Below, piece after piece: positions 46,535-59,481 of a stretch of 64,000 nt of DNA. The stretch comes from Gibbula magus (lineage: Eukaryota > Mollusca > Gastropoda > Trochida > Trochidae), in the NCBI GenBank assembly GCA_936450465.1, contig OW388302.1:10999530-11063529 (forward strand), written 5' to 3'. The first letter of the stretch is position 1. Each line of letters begins with the position of its first letter. Under the pieces are notes generated by a model. That model worked only from the letters and a program-made list of their open reading frames with translations, was not told where the DNA came from and searched no databases. The position numbers were made by a program, and so were the translations under genes.

Positions 46535-46835
46535 AAGAGTATTCTACATCACTTCTATTCTTCTGGATCTACCACTGTATAAATTGGTCTATTTATAACT
46601 GTTATCCATACTGTTGCCAATGTGAGGAAGACTATTTAACAGTTTTCCTTAGTGTTACATGAGAAGCTTTAAACTTCTATGCACAGTATATTGAATAAAT
46701 CATTGCATATTTTCAGAAAAAGCACATCAATATGTTTTTATAAACGTCAAATTCCATACTGTTACCCAACTTGTTACTCTTACTTGTACTTATGTCAACA
46801 TTAAAGACATTTCAAAAGAAATATTGCAATAATAA

Positions 46836-47212
46836 ATTGTAGATTTGGTGATTCTGTGGCCCCTAATAAGGGCCACAGGGCCCATGCCCTAAAAACCTAT
46901 TTTCATCTTCTTCTCCAGGAGGAAAAGCCCTAGAGAGCTTAAATGTTGTGTATAGGTACCTTGGCCGATGTGGATTATAAATTGTAGATTTGGTGACCCT
47001 GTGGCCCCTTATAAGGGCCTCGGGGGCCATACCCTAAAACCTATTTTCATCCTCTTTTCCAAATGGAAAAAACCTAGAGAGCTGAAATGTTGTGTAGTTT
47101 GATGGTATCTGTCGAACCTCTAATAGCTACGCCTGAATTGTTTTATTGTCTATTTTGTCTTCTTGATATATTATACAGCCCGATGAGCTACAGAGCCAAT
47201 GGCTCTAGTTTT
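46836..47212. repeat. short relative of repeat family A
   Basis: Two and a half units with GTGGCCCCTAATAAGGGCCAC in place of TGACCCC...GGGTCA, followed by the family's GATGAGCTACAGAGCCAATGG end. Confidence 0.75.
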
Positions 47213-47310
47213 ATGTTCAGCTGATGAAAAACGTACTGCATGTTTTAAAGAACCCAGAGTGAAAAACAAAGGCAGAAAGTGACTTAATCATTTGACTTGA
47301 GCAGGTATAC

Positions 47311-48287
47311 TTTTCAGCTCATCAGACCTGTAAGGTAGGATGTGCTTATGGCATGGCCCGTCCTCCAGAACTGTTGCAAGCTGAAATTTTGTGGGGATCA
47401 AATATTAAGGATTTGATCCTGACTACCCCCCTCAAATATGGGCGTGGTAGGCATTTTCCAAAAATCTTAAAAAGCTTCTTCTCCGAACAAGTTATCATGT
47501 GAAGCTGACATTTTCAGAATAACATTTTTGTTACATGAAGAGTCAAATTTGTAGAATTGGTCATGATTTCAGCATAAATGGGCGTAGCAGGGTATCCACC
47601 GTTTAAAAAAAAACTTCTTCTCACATTTTCTAAGGAACCAGTAATGCTTATAAGCTCAAATTTTGGGAATAACATCTTTGTAGGATAGAGTCTGTGATTG
47701 GTGAATTTCATAACCCTACTCCAAACAATAAGGGAATTACAGGGATGCAATTAAAAGTTTAAAGTTATGAAAAATCCCAATTCAATGGCTATGTTGAAAT
47801 GGTTGATATGATCATATTACTGTGGTAATAAGTGTTCCAATTAGCCCAATTTCTTGTTTGAAGCACCAATAATAAGGATAATTCTCTTTCCCACTTACCA
47901 CCCTCCCCCAAAGACCCATGCACATGCTGAGTCTGACCATCACCCTTTCCTTTGCTAATGAGTTAGTGGGTGAGAGAGGGGAAGGGAGCATATGTAGCAG
48001 GAGCATATAACAGTAACCAGACACCACCTTATTATGTCAATATTATATCATCATTTGGCTGTGGTTGAGCCAATATTTAATAGTGTCATTTTTTTAAAAA
48101 GATTGTTTTCCCATTATGTATCATGATTTAAGGTATATGATATTATTTGATTGAGTTTCTTCAAGTCAAGTGTTAGTCATCATGGTCTCATGCACTGACA
48201 CTTCACAATGTTGGTGATGTTAAGTGATTTATTCAACATTAAACAATACAAAGGCTGTTGAGCTTCAGAGCCCTTGGCTCTATTTTA
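47311..48287. mobile_element. repeat family B, fuller copy
   Basis: Starts TTTTCAGCTCATCAGACCTG and ends TTGAGCTTCAGAGCCCTTGG plus CTCTATTTT. It shares long blocks with 51555-52148 (GGCTGTGGTTGAGCCAATAT, CATGCACTGACACTTCACA). It has the same inverted CTCATCAG-type ends as family A but a different interior. Confidence 0.78.
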
Positions 48288-49290
48288 GTTCTTCTTTTTT
48301 TTGTTTCTGGTAACAGTAACTTAACAACTTCATGGGACAAGAATAAAGGCACAAATTTTCAAATTAAACTTACATGTAAATTTCAATTTGTCAATTTCTT
48401 CATAATCAATTTTATTGCATGACACCTGTTTTAATAATGACTCCTGATCTATGAAAATGAACAATGTCTCTCAGAACTTGAAACACTTACCTTAGGACAA
48501 GCAAAATGACACCATGAAACATAAAAAAATATGCAAGGCATAACTGTCCGAATTCAATTTTCACACTTCCCTCTTACACTAATAGATATAACAAAATATA
48601 TCACCCATTGAGTCTGAACAAGAATTAACACTTTGTGAAATGACTCATACATGTATGTGTAATAATGTTTTGGTCGCATCATGGGAAAATATCCAAGACG
48701 TATGGACAAAAGGCGATAGAACCCTCTCTTTATAGATTATGATAAAATTTATCAAATTTCAACTTGCCTTACTTACCTACCTTATTGCAAGTATGGCTTA
48801 AATCAGCTTGAGCTATGGAGCGAGAAAACATAACTCCATCCATCATTACGTTACCTGGTTTAGCTGTTATTACTCATGTGCAACCCACATGCGTGTTTAA
48901 GATGTCATATGTATAACATTATCTCTGATGTCCTTTCAGTGGATAAGATATTCACTTTTTTTGTTTACTTATTGAGTTTGATGTTTATATGTAATTCTTT
49001 ACTAGCTGCACTGAGAGCTTCATTGTTCACTTCAGTATGGCCAGAGGTTAAGCATGAACCGTCAGTATGACGTCTGCCGTGTTGCATCTGTCTGGTGTCT
49101 TCTGTAAACATATCACATTGTAAGCTTATCAGGCCTATAAGGCTTGATGGACTTTTAAGGATGTTTATTTCTTCAGAAACATTGCACACAAAAGCTTTAG
49201 TTTTCCTTAAAATGCAATAGTCAATGTTGAAATTTGTAAATTTGGTGAATGTCCAAACCATAATGGGGAACACAGGAGACAATATGCCTT
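48288..49290. other. no gene recognised
   Basis: Non-coding sequence. A fragment near 49117-49160 (AAGCTTATCAGGCCTATAAG) resembles the start of repeat families A and B. Confidence 0.45.
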
Positions 49291-49292
49291 AT

Positions 49293-49995
49293 TATTATGC
49301 CCCCGAATCGGAGATTCCGGGGGTATATTGTTTTTCACCTGTCCGTCTGTATGTCTGTCTGTCTGTCTGTTTGTCCACAAACTTTAACCTTGGCTATAAC
49401 TTTTGATTGGTCATAGCTAGGTTTTTGATACTTGACATGTGCATACCTTGTGACAAGACCTTTCAGATGACATCATAAAATTTGACCTTGTGACCTTGAC
49501 CTTGACACAGCGAGCGTTTTTCGAAAACTATAACCTTGGCCATAACTTTTAATGGCTAATGGTAGATCTTTGATACTTGACACGTTCATCCCTAGTGATG
49601 AGAGCTTTCAGATCACACCATGATATTTGACCTTGTAACCTTGACCTTGACACAGCGAACATCTTCCGTAACCTTGGCCATAACTTTTGGTTGGTCAGAG
49701 CTAGGTCTATGATATTTGACATGTGCATATCTTGTGATGAAACATTTCAGACGACACCATGATTTTTGACCTTGTGACCTTGACCTTGATAATGCCAACA
49801 TTTCCCGAAACGTTAACATCAGCTGGCTTTATCTTTTGATTGGTCGGAACAAAGTCTTTGATACTTGACATGTGCATTCCTTGTGATGAGATCTTTCAAA
49901 TGATGTTATTGAGTATTTTTTACCTTGTGACCTTGACCTAGACATTGACTCAGGATGCATCCGGGGGCATTCGTGTTTCACAAACACATCTTGGT
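49293..49995. mobile_element. inverted-end repeat with TGACCTTGACCTTGA array
   Basis: Begins ATTATGCCCCCGAATCGGAG and ends GGATGCATCCGGGGGCATTC, so the termini form an inverted GCCCCCG / CGGGGGC pair. Inside are four to five units of about 140 bp with CTTGGCCATAACTTTT, TTTGATACTTGACATGTGCA and TTTGACCTTGTGACCTTGAC. No ORF. Non-autonomous and common in style for molluscan genomes. Confidence 0.78.
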
Positions 49996-50069
49996 TTGAT
50001 ATGTTATTCCTTATCTTAGTGGAATAATAAGGTACTTGGTGAGCTACAGAACCAATAGCTGTATTTTTC

Positions 50070-50300
50070 ACTTCTCTAGATGATTTTCTGCACTTCCAAA
50101 GCTAAACTTGTAGGGAAATACCTTGCATCTAGGGGATCAAAAGTTCAACAATTGGTCCTGACTGCCCCACAAGTATGGGCGAGGAAGTCATTTTACCCTC
50201 AAACATTCAAACAACTCATGAAGCTAAAATTTTCAGAATAGAATTTTTATTTTATAGTCTATAATCTGTAAATTTGGTCTTCACCCTCCTCGTAATTTGG
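50070..50300. repeat. fragment of repeat family B
   Basis: Contains diverged versions of GGGGATCCAAAATT..GATCCTGACTACCCC and AAGCTAAAATTTTCAGAATA. Confidence 0.5.
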
Positions 50301-51554
50301 GCATGTCAATGTGTCCACTTCTCGACCTTCTCCATTGGTCTTGCAACAACTCCTACAAACAATGTTCTTTAATAATGCTTTCCTTTCTCATTCTCTATTT
50401 TCATTTGATAATTTACGGCGGGGGATCATGTCCACAGGAAATTGAAAATAATCAATATCTAAAAGTATATTCAACGTAGGTAACAAAAAAAATACCTTCC
50501 CATCAACAGTTTCAAGGACTGATAGAGGGCATATGGTCAAACTTATCGCACAGCATTGCCTAAGAATGAAGTAACGTTCGATAGGCCAAATTCGAAGCTA
50601 GGCATCAAGATATTTTTTATTAACATAAGCAGAATGTTAAATAACATGTATCAAAACAGTGTCTGATCGTAGGCATCAGTAGTTCTCAAGTAATCAACAT
50701 TTACTGATTTTAAATATCAAATTGTGCTGAGTTACGTCTTTGGCAATGACTTGGTTAAGTTACTTTCAAATGAGAAATATGACATAATGGTTGCCTTCAA
50801 TCCTTTAAATTATTGATAGGGGGAGGGGATTTATTTTTTAACAACTTTGAATGTTCTTTTAGATATTGATTATATTCAATTTCCTGTGATCATGTCACCT
50901 TAATGGAAATTACTCGTTGAAATTGTTTGCATGAAGTAATGGGATTTTAAATACTACTTATTTCTTTGGATTCTAAAATAGTTGTTTAGCAATATAAAAT
51001 CAGGTGTCAATAATGAATTGACAAATTTACTCCTTTACTTATATCAAGAATTAATTTGACTGGGACATTTAGAAAACAAAAAGTTTGAATTAATGACTTT
51101 TTAATAAGAGAGAAATTTGTTGACATTTTGCAACCTACATTTCTTTTACACTTTAACAATCAAACAATTTGGAAACTGTCATTAGTTACAATCATCTAGG
51201 TTAATGAAACAAACATTTTCATGTGCAAAAATATGATTTATACATACATGGGAACTGAAATTGACAGTACACTAAGTATGTAAGTATCCCTCTGCAACTT
51301 CTGCCGCAGAGGGATAGAGTAAGTTTGACATGTAAACAAGTGTCTTCTTGATTTAGGAAAAGTTTCGTATGAAGTTTAAAAAATACTTTCTCAAGGTTTT
51401 GCAACAGCAGTTTAAAGTGGCATAGAGTAATTTTCACAGAATTTTATATGTCTTTGATATGTACAAAATATGTTGCGCTAATTTAAGTTCAGTTCTACCA
51501 AATCAACGTGAACATTTATCCCTAAATTCAAACGATATTACATTGACTATGTAC
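50301..51554. other. no gene recognised
   Basis: AT-rich non-coding sequence. A short dyad CCCTCTGCAACTTCTGCCGCAGAGGG lies at about 51289-51314. Open frame 51219-51437 (minus) has no motif. Confidence 0.45.
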
Positions 51555-52148
51555 TTTTTGAGAACATCAGACCTGCAAGGTCAGATGTGCTTATGGCATG
51601 GCCCGTCCTCTGTCCGCCCATCCGTCCGTCGTTCGTAAACCTTTGACATTTTCCACCAGACCTGTTGCAACCCCAAAGCTGAAATTTTATGGGGAGGTAC
51701 CTTGCACCTAGGGGATCCAAAATTATAAATTTGATCCTGCCTACCCCCCTCAAATATGGGTGTGGCAGGCGTTTTCCTGAAATCTTTTTAAAAATCTTCT
51801 TTTCCGAAGCAGAAGCATATAACAATTTAACAGTAACCTGACACCATCTTATGTCCATATTATATCGTCAATTGGCTGTGGTTGAGCCAATATTTAATAG
51901 TGTCAAATTAAGTCAAAATGTAGTAAGTCCCCCACAGCTATATTTTTTAAGATTTGTTTTCCCACTATGAATCATGATTTAAGGTATATGATATAATTTG
52001 ATTGATTTTCTTTAAGTCAAGTGTTATGGCATATTGGTCTCATGCACTGACACTTCACATTGTTGGTGATGTTAGGTGATGTATTATGGTTTTCAACATC
52101 AAACAATACAAAGGCTGGTGAGCTTCAGAGCCAATGGCTCTATTTTTT
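51555..52148. mobile_element. repeat family B, internally deleted copy
   Basis: The 5' part matches 43888-44130 and the 3' part matches 47990-48287, with the middle missing. The end runs directly into family A copy II. Confidence 0.78.
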
Positions 52149-53702
52149 AGCTCATCGGGTCTGAAAGACCAGATGGGCTTATGGCATGGCCCGGCGTCCG
52201 TCCGTCGTCCGTCCGTCGTCCGTCCGTAAACTTTTGACAATTTCGACTTTTCCTCATGAACCATATACACTAGAGAGCTGAAATTTTGTGTACATGTACC
52301 TTAGCATATGGAGATTGTAATTTGTAACTTTGGTGACCCTGTGACCCCAAAAGGGTCACAGGGGTCACAACCTTAAAAACCTATTTTCATCTTCTTCTCC
52401 AGTTCCAAAAGGACTAGAGAGTTAAAAAAGATATGTGCAGACTCCTTGGCCAATGGGGATTCTAATGTGTAACTTTGGTGACCCTGTGACCCCAAATAGG
52501 GTCATAGGGGTCACAACCTTAAAAACCTATTTTCATCTTCTTCACAAGTTCCCAAAGGTCTAGAAAGTTAAAAACAATGTGTTCAGACTTCTTGGCCAAT
52601 GGGGATTCTAATTTGTAACTTTGGTGACCCCATGACCCTAAATAGGGTCACAGGGGTCACAACCTTAAAAACCTATTTTCATCTTCTTCTCCAGTTCCAA
52701 ATGGACTAGAGAGTTAAAACTGATATGTGCAGACTCCTTGACCAATGGGGATTCTAATTTGTAACTTTGGTGACCATGTGACCCCAAATAGGGTCATAGG
52801 GGTCACAACCTTAAAAAAGTGTTTTCATCTCCTTCTCAAGTTCCAAAAGGACTAGAGAGTTTAAAATGATATGTGCAGACTCCTTGGCGAATGGTGATTC
52901 TAAATAGATTTCGCGACCCCATGACCCCAAATAGGGTCACAGGGGTCCCATCCTTAAAAACCTATTTTCACCATTATCTTCAGTTCCAAAAGGTCTATTG
53001 AGCTTTAAGACTGTATGTAGACTCCTTGGCCAATGAGGATTCTTAATTGTAGGTTTCGTGACCCCATGACCCGAAATAGGGTCACAGGGGTCACAATCTT
53101 AAAAACCTATTTTCATTTCCTTCTCAAGTTCCATAAGGTCAAGAGAGTTGAAATTTAATTTGCAGACTCTTTGGCCAATGAAGATTCTAAATTGTAGATT
53201 TCATGACCCAATGACCCCACATAAAGGGTCACCGGGGTCATGACCTAAACAACTTTTTTCGTTTTTTCTCCGGAACCAATGGTTCTAGAAACTGAAATGT
53301 TGTGTACAGGCACTTATGGGGATCTTGAAATATAGATTTGGTGACCTTCTGACCCCAAATAAGAGGTCACCGGGGTCACGACATAAATACCTATTTCAAC
53401 CTTATTATCCAGACCTACTGACCTACTAACACCTTTTCTAATGAGGATATTAATTTATAGATTTTGTGACCCTCTGACCCCAAATAAGAGGTCACAGCCA
53501 TGAGCTTAAAAACCTACATATATTATTGCCATCTTCTCCAAAACTAAATGGTCCAGAAAGCTGAAATCTTTTATACACACTCCTTAGGCGTTGAGGCATT
53601 GATGGCTTTGTTTGAACTATAGACAATAACACAAATTTTAACCTACATGCAACTGTAATATTTAAACCCTGATGAGCTACGGAGCCCATGGCTCTATTTT
53701 TT
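52145..53702. mobile_element. repeat family A, copy II
   Basis: Same order as copy I: TTAGCTCATCGGGTCTGAAAG, GTCC-rich stretch, about nine 145-bp units with TGACCCCAAATAGGGTCACA variants, then ACCCTGATGAGCTACGGAGC and CTCTATTTT. Unit order and unit-specific differences (for example the late units with GAACCAATGGTTCTAGAAA) match copy I. The whole array therefore spread as one element instead of expanding twice. Confidence 0.82.
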
Positions 53703-54243
53703 AATTATAAATTCTTCTTGCAATTTACATTTATACAGCCCCGAAACTTGGCCCAGTTAAAAATTTTATACATCATGAAGTCAACCTTTATATTGTTTCT
53801 TTATGGTAAGAGGTAATTTTCAGCAACAGTCAGTACACCGTTTTTACTGTGTGGCGTACATGACCACAAAACTTACTCTCTGTCACTTTAATAACTTTGA
53901 TCTAATCTGTGCTTTTAAAGTTTAGAGAGCAGCTTTAGTTTTCTCGAGACAACAAAATGTTAATAGCTGAAAATATTGTAAAGGAAAGACAATTTTATGC
54001 ATAGACAAATTAGTGAGCTGTCATGTCATAGAAATAGGCCTGTTTAGCACAAAATAGAATGCCATAGATGTTAACATTGAGATGCCATACTTTATCTGTC
54101 TCTGTATGATGAATTGCCATTTACATATACAGTTCGAATTAAAATTATTTAAGTTGAAGAATTTGTTGTGTTAGTTTTTACAATACCACAATCTTAATAC
54201 AATAAAAAGATCTTTAATTCCTTACGTTGCATGTTATGACATA
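53703..54243. other. no gene recognised
   Basis: Non-coding AT-rich sequence without recognised structure. Confidence 0.45.
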
Positions 54244-54774
54244 TACACCTGGAAAAATGAATTGCAACACCAATTTTGTCGATGACTATCATGATATTAA
54301 TTAATGTCATTCCCTAGATAAGGATCATATTAATATTACTACGCGGATTTACACAGTTTGCACAGCGGTTTTTAAGTTAATACCTCCATGAACTTCATAA
54401 ATTTCTTAAACATTTATAGAAATAACCCTTGTAAAACAGTCAAATATCATTGTCAAAAAAGAGTTTATTATAGCAGCAATCATCGATTAGAGGGGATTGA
54501 AGTAAACAGTTATTGACTTAGACCGAATACTGAAGACATAAAAACAAGAACGGAACTCACTATGTGATGTTACCCAAATGATCACAAATGAGTGCCGCAA
54601 AACTTTATAAAGTTCTCATGTGGTCTGTGAGGACGTCAGTTCATTTTCTGTTTCGGATGAACATGTCTTAGAGCTGCAACCAAACCGGAAAAAACGTTAT
54701 TTGTTTATATAGGTTACAGAACCTCGGAAGTAATAAAGAAAATGTTGGTGTTTCAATACTTTCTTCCAGGTGTA
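54244..54774. mobile_element. Tc1/mariner-type MITE
   Basis: Terminal inverted repeats TACACCTGGAA...TTGCAACACCAA at the left and the diverged inverse TTGGTGTTTCAATAC...TTCCAGGTGTA at the right, with TA on each side. There is no transposase inside, so it is a non-autonomous derivative of about 530 bp. Confidence 0.7.
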
Positions 54775-54847
54775 TAAAGTTGGCTACATAAATTCAAGTA
54801 AGAAAATCCAGTTGAAGTAATCAAGTCAATAATGTATTTTTCGATCT

Positions 54848-57345
54848 GATGTAAATATCAACCTGGTTCAAGAACGTTATTTGTGACAAGGACATGGGGA
54901 AGTATTTTATACAAAGATTTGTATAAAGTCCTCAGTTGGCTACACCGCGCCGCTAATGGCTAGAATATTACCCAAGCGGCGCTAAACAATAACTCACTCA
55001 CTCACTCACTGCCTCGTAGGCCCCACAATTCTTGAAAAAAGTAGGAATAATATACAATACACCTCGGAAAGTGGGGGCACATCTAACACGTATTTGCATC
55101 AGGTTCATACTTGCAAAAAAGGATAGTTGCTAGTGTATACATATACGTTTTTGAATCAGGTCTATACTTGCTCACATATACACGTATTAACAAATACTTG
55201 TAATGTACATAAACATCAACTGGTTAATTTAAAAGAATGACTGATAAAAGTCTTTGTTTCTTCCTGGAGCAGACAATAATTTTCAAAAAAACCATATAAA
55301 TTACCGAATAAACATAAACATCAAATGGATATTTTAAAAGAGGGACTAAAATAAGCCTTTGTTTTTTCCTTGACCAGACAATCATTTTAAGAAGCATATA
55401 CAGTTACTACTATAAAATTTAAAAAAACAAACTGAATTATATTACTGTTGGCTTTTTCTTAAAGCAGAAACAATCCTTTAATATTATTTACCAATTGTTT
55501 CACAAAGATAAGCATTTCTAGTCCTTCACAACAAGATTTGTATCAGGTCCCCAGTTGGTTACATAATATCAAGATTCTGTGTATGCAAAAGAAGTTGGTA
55601 TCATAAAGTCAAGAAAAAATATAATATTAGGTTTTATGTCATATTACTGAACGCAGATAACAATCTTCCTATGTTATGTTTGTTTCATGTTAAGGAAAAG
55701 GAGTTTTGCTTGTTAATGAAAATATGTATTGAATCAAATCCATACTTGCTCCCATATATTAACACATACTTGTAGCTTACATAAAAATCAACTGGTTAAT
55801 TTAAGAGAGGGACTGAAAAAAGCCTTTGTTTCATCCTAAAGCATACAAACATTTTAAGAAGCATATTAATAATAGAATATATTCCAAAGATATCATTTAC
55901 TTGTCTCTACTACAACAACTTTCAAGTCCTCATTTGGATACATAATTTCAAGATTCAGTGTATCGGTAGGGAATCATTTAATTAACTTCTAAAGTCATTT
56001 GATTATTAGGTAATCTCTTATTGGATTGAAAGAAGGTAAATATCAACCTGGCTCAAGAACATGAAATTTAACATACAAGGGCATGACAAGTTATTTATGC
56101 AAAGATTTGTATCAAGTCCTCAGTTGGCTACATAATTTCAATAATGTGTGTATGGAGCAATATTGTTATTTCTATACAAGTTCAGAAACAAACTGAAATA
56201 AACTGTTGTTGGCTTTTTCTTAAAGCAGAAAAAAATCCTTTAATATTATTTACGTATTGTTTCACAAAGATAAGCATTTCTAGTCCTTCACACCAAGATT
56301 TGTATCAGGTCCCCAGTTGGCTACATAATGTCAAGATTCTGTGTATGCAAAAGAAATTGGTATCATAAAGTCAAGAAAAATATAATATTAGGTTTTATGT
56401 CATATTACTGAACGAAGATAACCATCTTCCTATGTTATGTTTGTTTCATGTTAAAGAAAAGGAGTTTGCTTGTTAATGAAAATATGTATTTGAATCAAAT
56501 CAATACTTGCTCACATTTATTAACAAATACTTGTAGCTTAAATGAAAATCAACTGGTTGATTTAAGAGAGGGACTGAAAAAAGCCTTTGTTTCTTCCTTG
56601 AGCATACAAACATTTTTAGAAGCATATTAAACACAGAATATGTTCCAAAGATATCATTAAATTGTTGTCTCTACTAAAACAAGTTTCAAGTCCTCATTTG
56701 GATACAAAATCTCAAGATTCTGTTTATCGGTAAGGCATCCTTAAAGTAACTTCTAAAGTCATTTGATTATTAGGTAATCTCTTGTTACATTGAAAGAAGG
56801 TAAATATCAACCTGGCTCAAGAACATGAAATGTAACATACAGGGGCATGACAAGTTTGTTATGCAAAGATTTGTATCAAGTCCTCAGTTGTCTACATAAT
56901 TTCAAGAATTTGTGTATGGAGCAATACTGTTACTTCTATGTCATATTACTGAACGCAGATAACCATCTTCCTATATTATGTCTGTTTCTTGTTTAAGAAA
57001 AGGAGTTTTGCTTGTTAATAAAATATGTATTTGTATCAAATCCATACTTGCTCCCATATATTAAGAACACTTGTAGCTTACATGAAAATCAACTTGTTAA
57101 TCTAATAGAGGGACTGAGAAAAGCGTTTGTTTCATTCTAAAACATACAAACATTTTAAGAAGCATATTAATAATAGAATATGTTCCAAAGATATCATTTA
57201 CTTGTTGTCTCTACTAAAACAAGTTTCAAGTCCTCATTTCGATACATAATTTCAAGATTCTGTGTATCGGTAAGAAATCATTGAAATAACTTATAAAGTC
57301 ATTTGATCATTAGGTGATATCTTGTTAGATTGAAAGAAGGTAAAT
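54848..57345. repeat. long-period tandem repeat, three copies plus a boundary
   Basis: The block GTAAATATCAACCTGGCTCA recurs at about 54850, 56036, 56801 and 57341. Between these, landmarks recur in order: GCAAAGATTTGTATCAAGTC, CTCAGTTGGCTACATAAT, AAGGAGTTTTGCTTGTTAAT, CCATACTTGCTC and GAGAGGGACTGAAAAAAGCC. Copy lengths are about 1.19, 0.77 and 0.54 kb, differing by internal deletions and by a SINE fragment in the first copy. No coding capacity. Confidence 0.8.
54945..55012 (+). mobile_element. SINE 3' fragment with ACTC tail
   Basis: Reads CCGCTAATGGCTAGAATATT, ACCCAAGCGGCGCTAAACAA, then (ACTC)n. Ends of this kind (GAATATTGCC...GCGGCGTAAA...ACTCACTC) are abundant in abalone-like gastropods, from memory. 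It interrupts the first copy of the long tandem repeat. Confidence 0.6.
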
Positions 57346-58660
57346 ATCAACCTGGCTCAAGAACATGACAAAGGTGATGTGATTTAACAAGAATTCAATG
57401 AAATTATCACATTTTCCTTCTGCAACCGAATCAAGGCTCTTATATTGGATTAAAACTTAAGAACATACTTGAAGAGCACCTGAATTGACATTTTGCAACC
57501 AAACTAAACGACTGTATGTAATATATCATTGTAAAGATATATACTTCAGATATCAGGAAAAGTTCATTTGGGTTGCAGTTCATAGCTATTTTTGATGCCC
57601 AAGAATTCGGACCTGTCAATTACAAAACAATTTTAATTTTTTTAAATACTCACGGAATCATAATGCTTTTTCAGTTTGTATCTATTTATCATTCTGTTCA
57701 GCTATGTTGTTCCTGCACTGGAATCTAATGTCATTTTATAAGTTACTGATATTATCTAATTCCTAATCTATCATTTACAGGCACAGGTAAATGCAATGTA
57801 TATGCATATTAACAATGCATTTAGAAACATGTTAAAATAACTAAAAAACAAACAGTGAATGAAATCCATTATAAATAAACAAATCTACAAAAGTGTTCTG
57901 CAGATACTTTGGTTTGAACCCAGTCCACCAAGGTAAGTAAGATTAAGCATGTTGAATCCTGCCTTATCAACATGGAAAGTTTGTTGGTCTAACTGTGATC
58001 TTTGTAAATCACCTACCAGGTCTAAATTAAATAAGTTGAACCAAATATCATTGAATCAGTTGTATCATAATATTTTCCTGGTTGAAAAATCTCATAAGAG
58101 GATAATCCGTGAAGAAACACCTGATGAGAGGTTATTCAAAGAAAAACGTTACCTACATAAAGAAAGCTGAATTCAATAACTTTTTTTAAAATAAGGTTTT
58201 TGTTAGGTGTGCACGAACTTAACTAGCAATGTGATACAAGTCGAAATCCATTTTTGTTACAAAAATGTTTGGTCTAATCCCGAATTCCGAAGAAAATGTG
58301 GAACATATCACATTTGATACATTACAATAACAAATTGGTTATCCATACATTTGTCTTATACGTGTTCACCAACTTATTAATGCCTCACAAGAATCTCCCA
58401 TCCATGTAATATATTTCAATTCGTTTGTATTAGTCATTCAAAAGGATGTCCAACACTCACTGTGTTGTTTCTCTCAAGAACTATTTACCCCCATGTAACC
58501 TTATTTTTACACATATTTGAATTGGCATACACTATAATACAATTATAAGAATAGGTAAAGACCGGCTTTATGCAAATTGAAAGGCAGCAACATCGGGAAC
58601 TTGATTCCGACTCAGGTATCACATCTAAGATATTTTAGTTTGAACTTTTGTGCCCCTAGG
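57346..58660. other. no gene recognised; upstream region of the EF-hand gene
   Basis: Non-coding AT-rich sequence. The open frame 57949-58170 has no motif. A 5' untranslated exon of the EF-hand gene may lie here, because its first coding exon is preceded by an acceptor-like TTTTGTGCCCCTAG. Confidence 0.4.
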
Positions 58661-58667
58661 TACGATT

Positions 58668-58926
58668 ATGATGGACATAAGAACCCTTCTACTCGTCTTG
58701 ACCATCTCCAGCGTTAATGGCTGGTGGGGTCGGCGCCGTAAAGACATACACCATCACCATCACGTCAACACGAACAACTGTCACTGCGTCAAAGTTATCA
58801 ACGGTATCCTGGGTCGACTGGACAAGATCGAGAAGAAGATAGGACTGAGAGATGTTGCAGAGATCCTGGACGTTGATGAACATTACCCTGGGCTTGAGGA
58901 CTTTGCTGCTCATCTTGACACCAAAC
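58668..58926 (+). CDS. exon 1 of small secreted EF-hand protein
   Basis: Starts at ATGATG (58668) and ends at a strong donor (CCAAAC followed by GTAAGT) in phase 1, after 86 codons. It encodes a signal peptide (MMDIRTLLLVLTISSVNG, likely cut before WW), then a basic patch WWGRRRK, five His (28-32) and an NCHC Cys pair (38, 40). A predicted helix GILGRLDKIEKKIGL follows, then an acidic stretch and the entering helix of an EF-hand (GLEDFAAHL). The EF-hand loop begins here at Asp84 and is finished by exon 2. Total product with exons 2 and 3 is 130 residues, secreted. The exact family is unknown; an extracellular matrix, mucus or shell-associated calcium-binding role is an inference only. Confidence 0.68.
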
Positions 58927-59481
58927 GTAAGTTTAAGGTTGAAGGGTTATATCTGATTCCGAAGAATTGTTATAACAAGTATACCATCAGAAGAGGAAAT
59001 TGAGGAGGATTAACTGTTTATCAAGTCGGCTATATTCAGGGGTCACACACAATAAGCTTAGCAATAAACATAGCTTAAGTATCGTTATAATGTTGATAAT
59101 ATGTTATGTTAATAATGACTAAAGGTCAGGGTCCCTATAATCTTTTAAAGATGAAAAAATGGTTGTTGAAAATTAGACCATTTCATCTATAAAGGAAGAG
59201 AATATATTTATATTGAACTTGAGATCAAAGGGTTGGATGTCATAAAGCCAATGCCAAATATCCCCTAGTCCTTATAAATGAGAAATGTCACGGTTATCTT
59301 TGACATATTTCGAGGGCAATACTTATCAAACAAGACGTGAGTACATACCCAGATTTATGTTTATATTTGGTCTTATCTGATGCCCATGGTTTATGCACAT
59401 TGCAAGTGTGAGGACGGGGTGATACACATTAGGATATGGCGGCAATGGCGTTGATTGCAGTGTAGTAATCTGTATTTGCAG

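Noticed and set aside
57949..58170. 73-codon plus-strand frame
   Set aside because: No domain, no signal peptide and no splice support; composition resembles surrounding AT-rich DNA.
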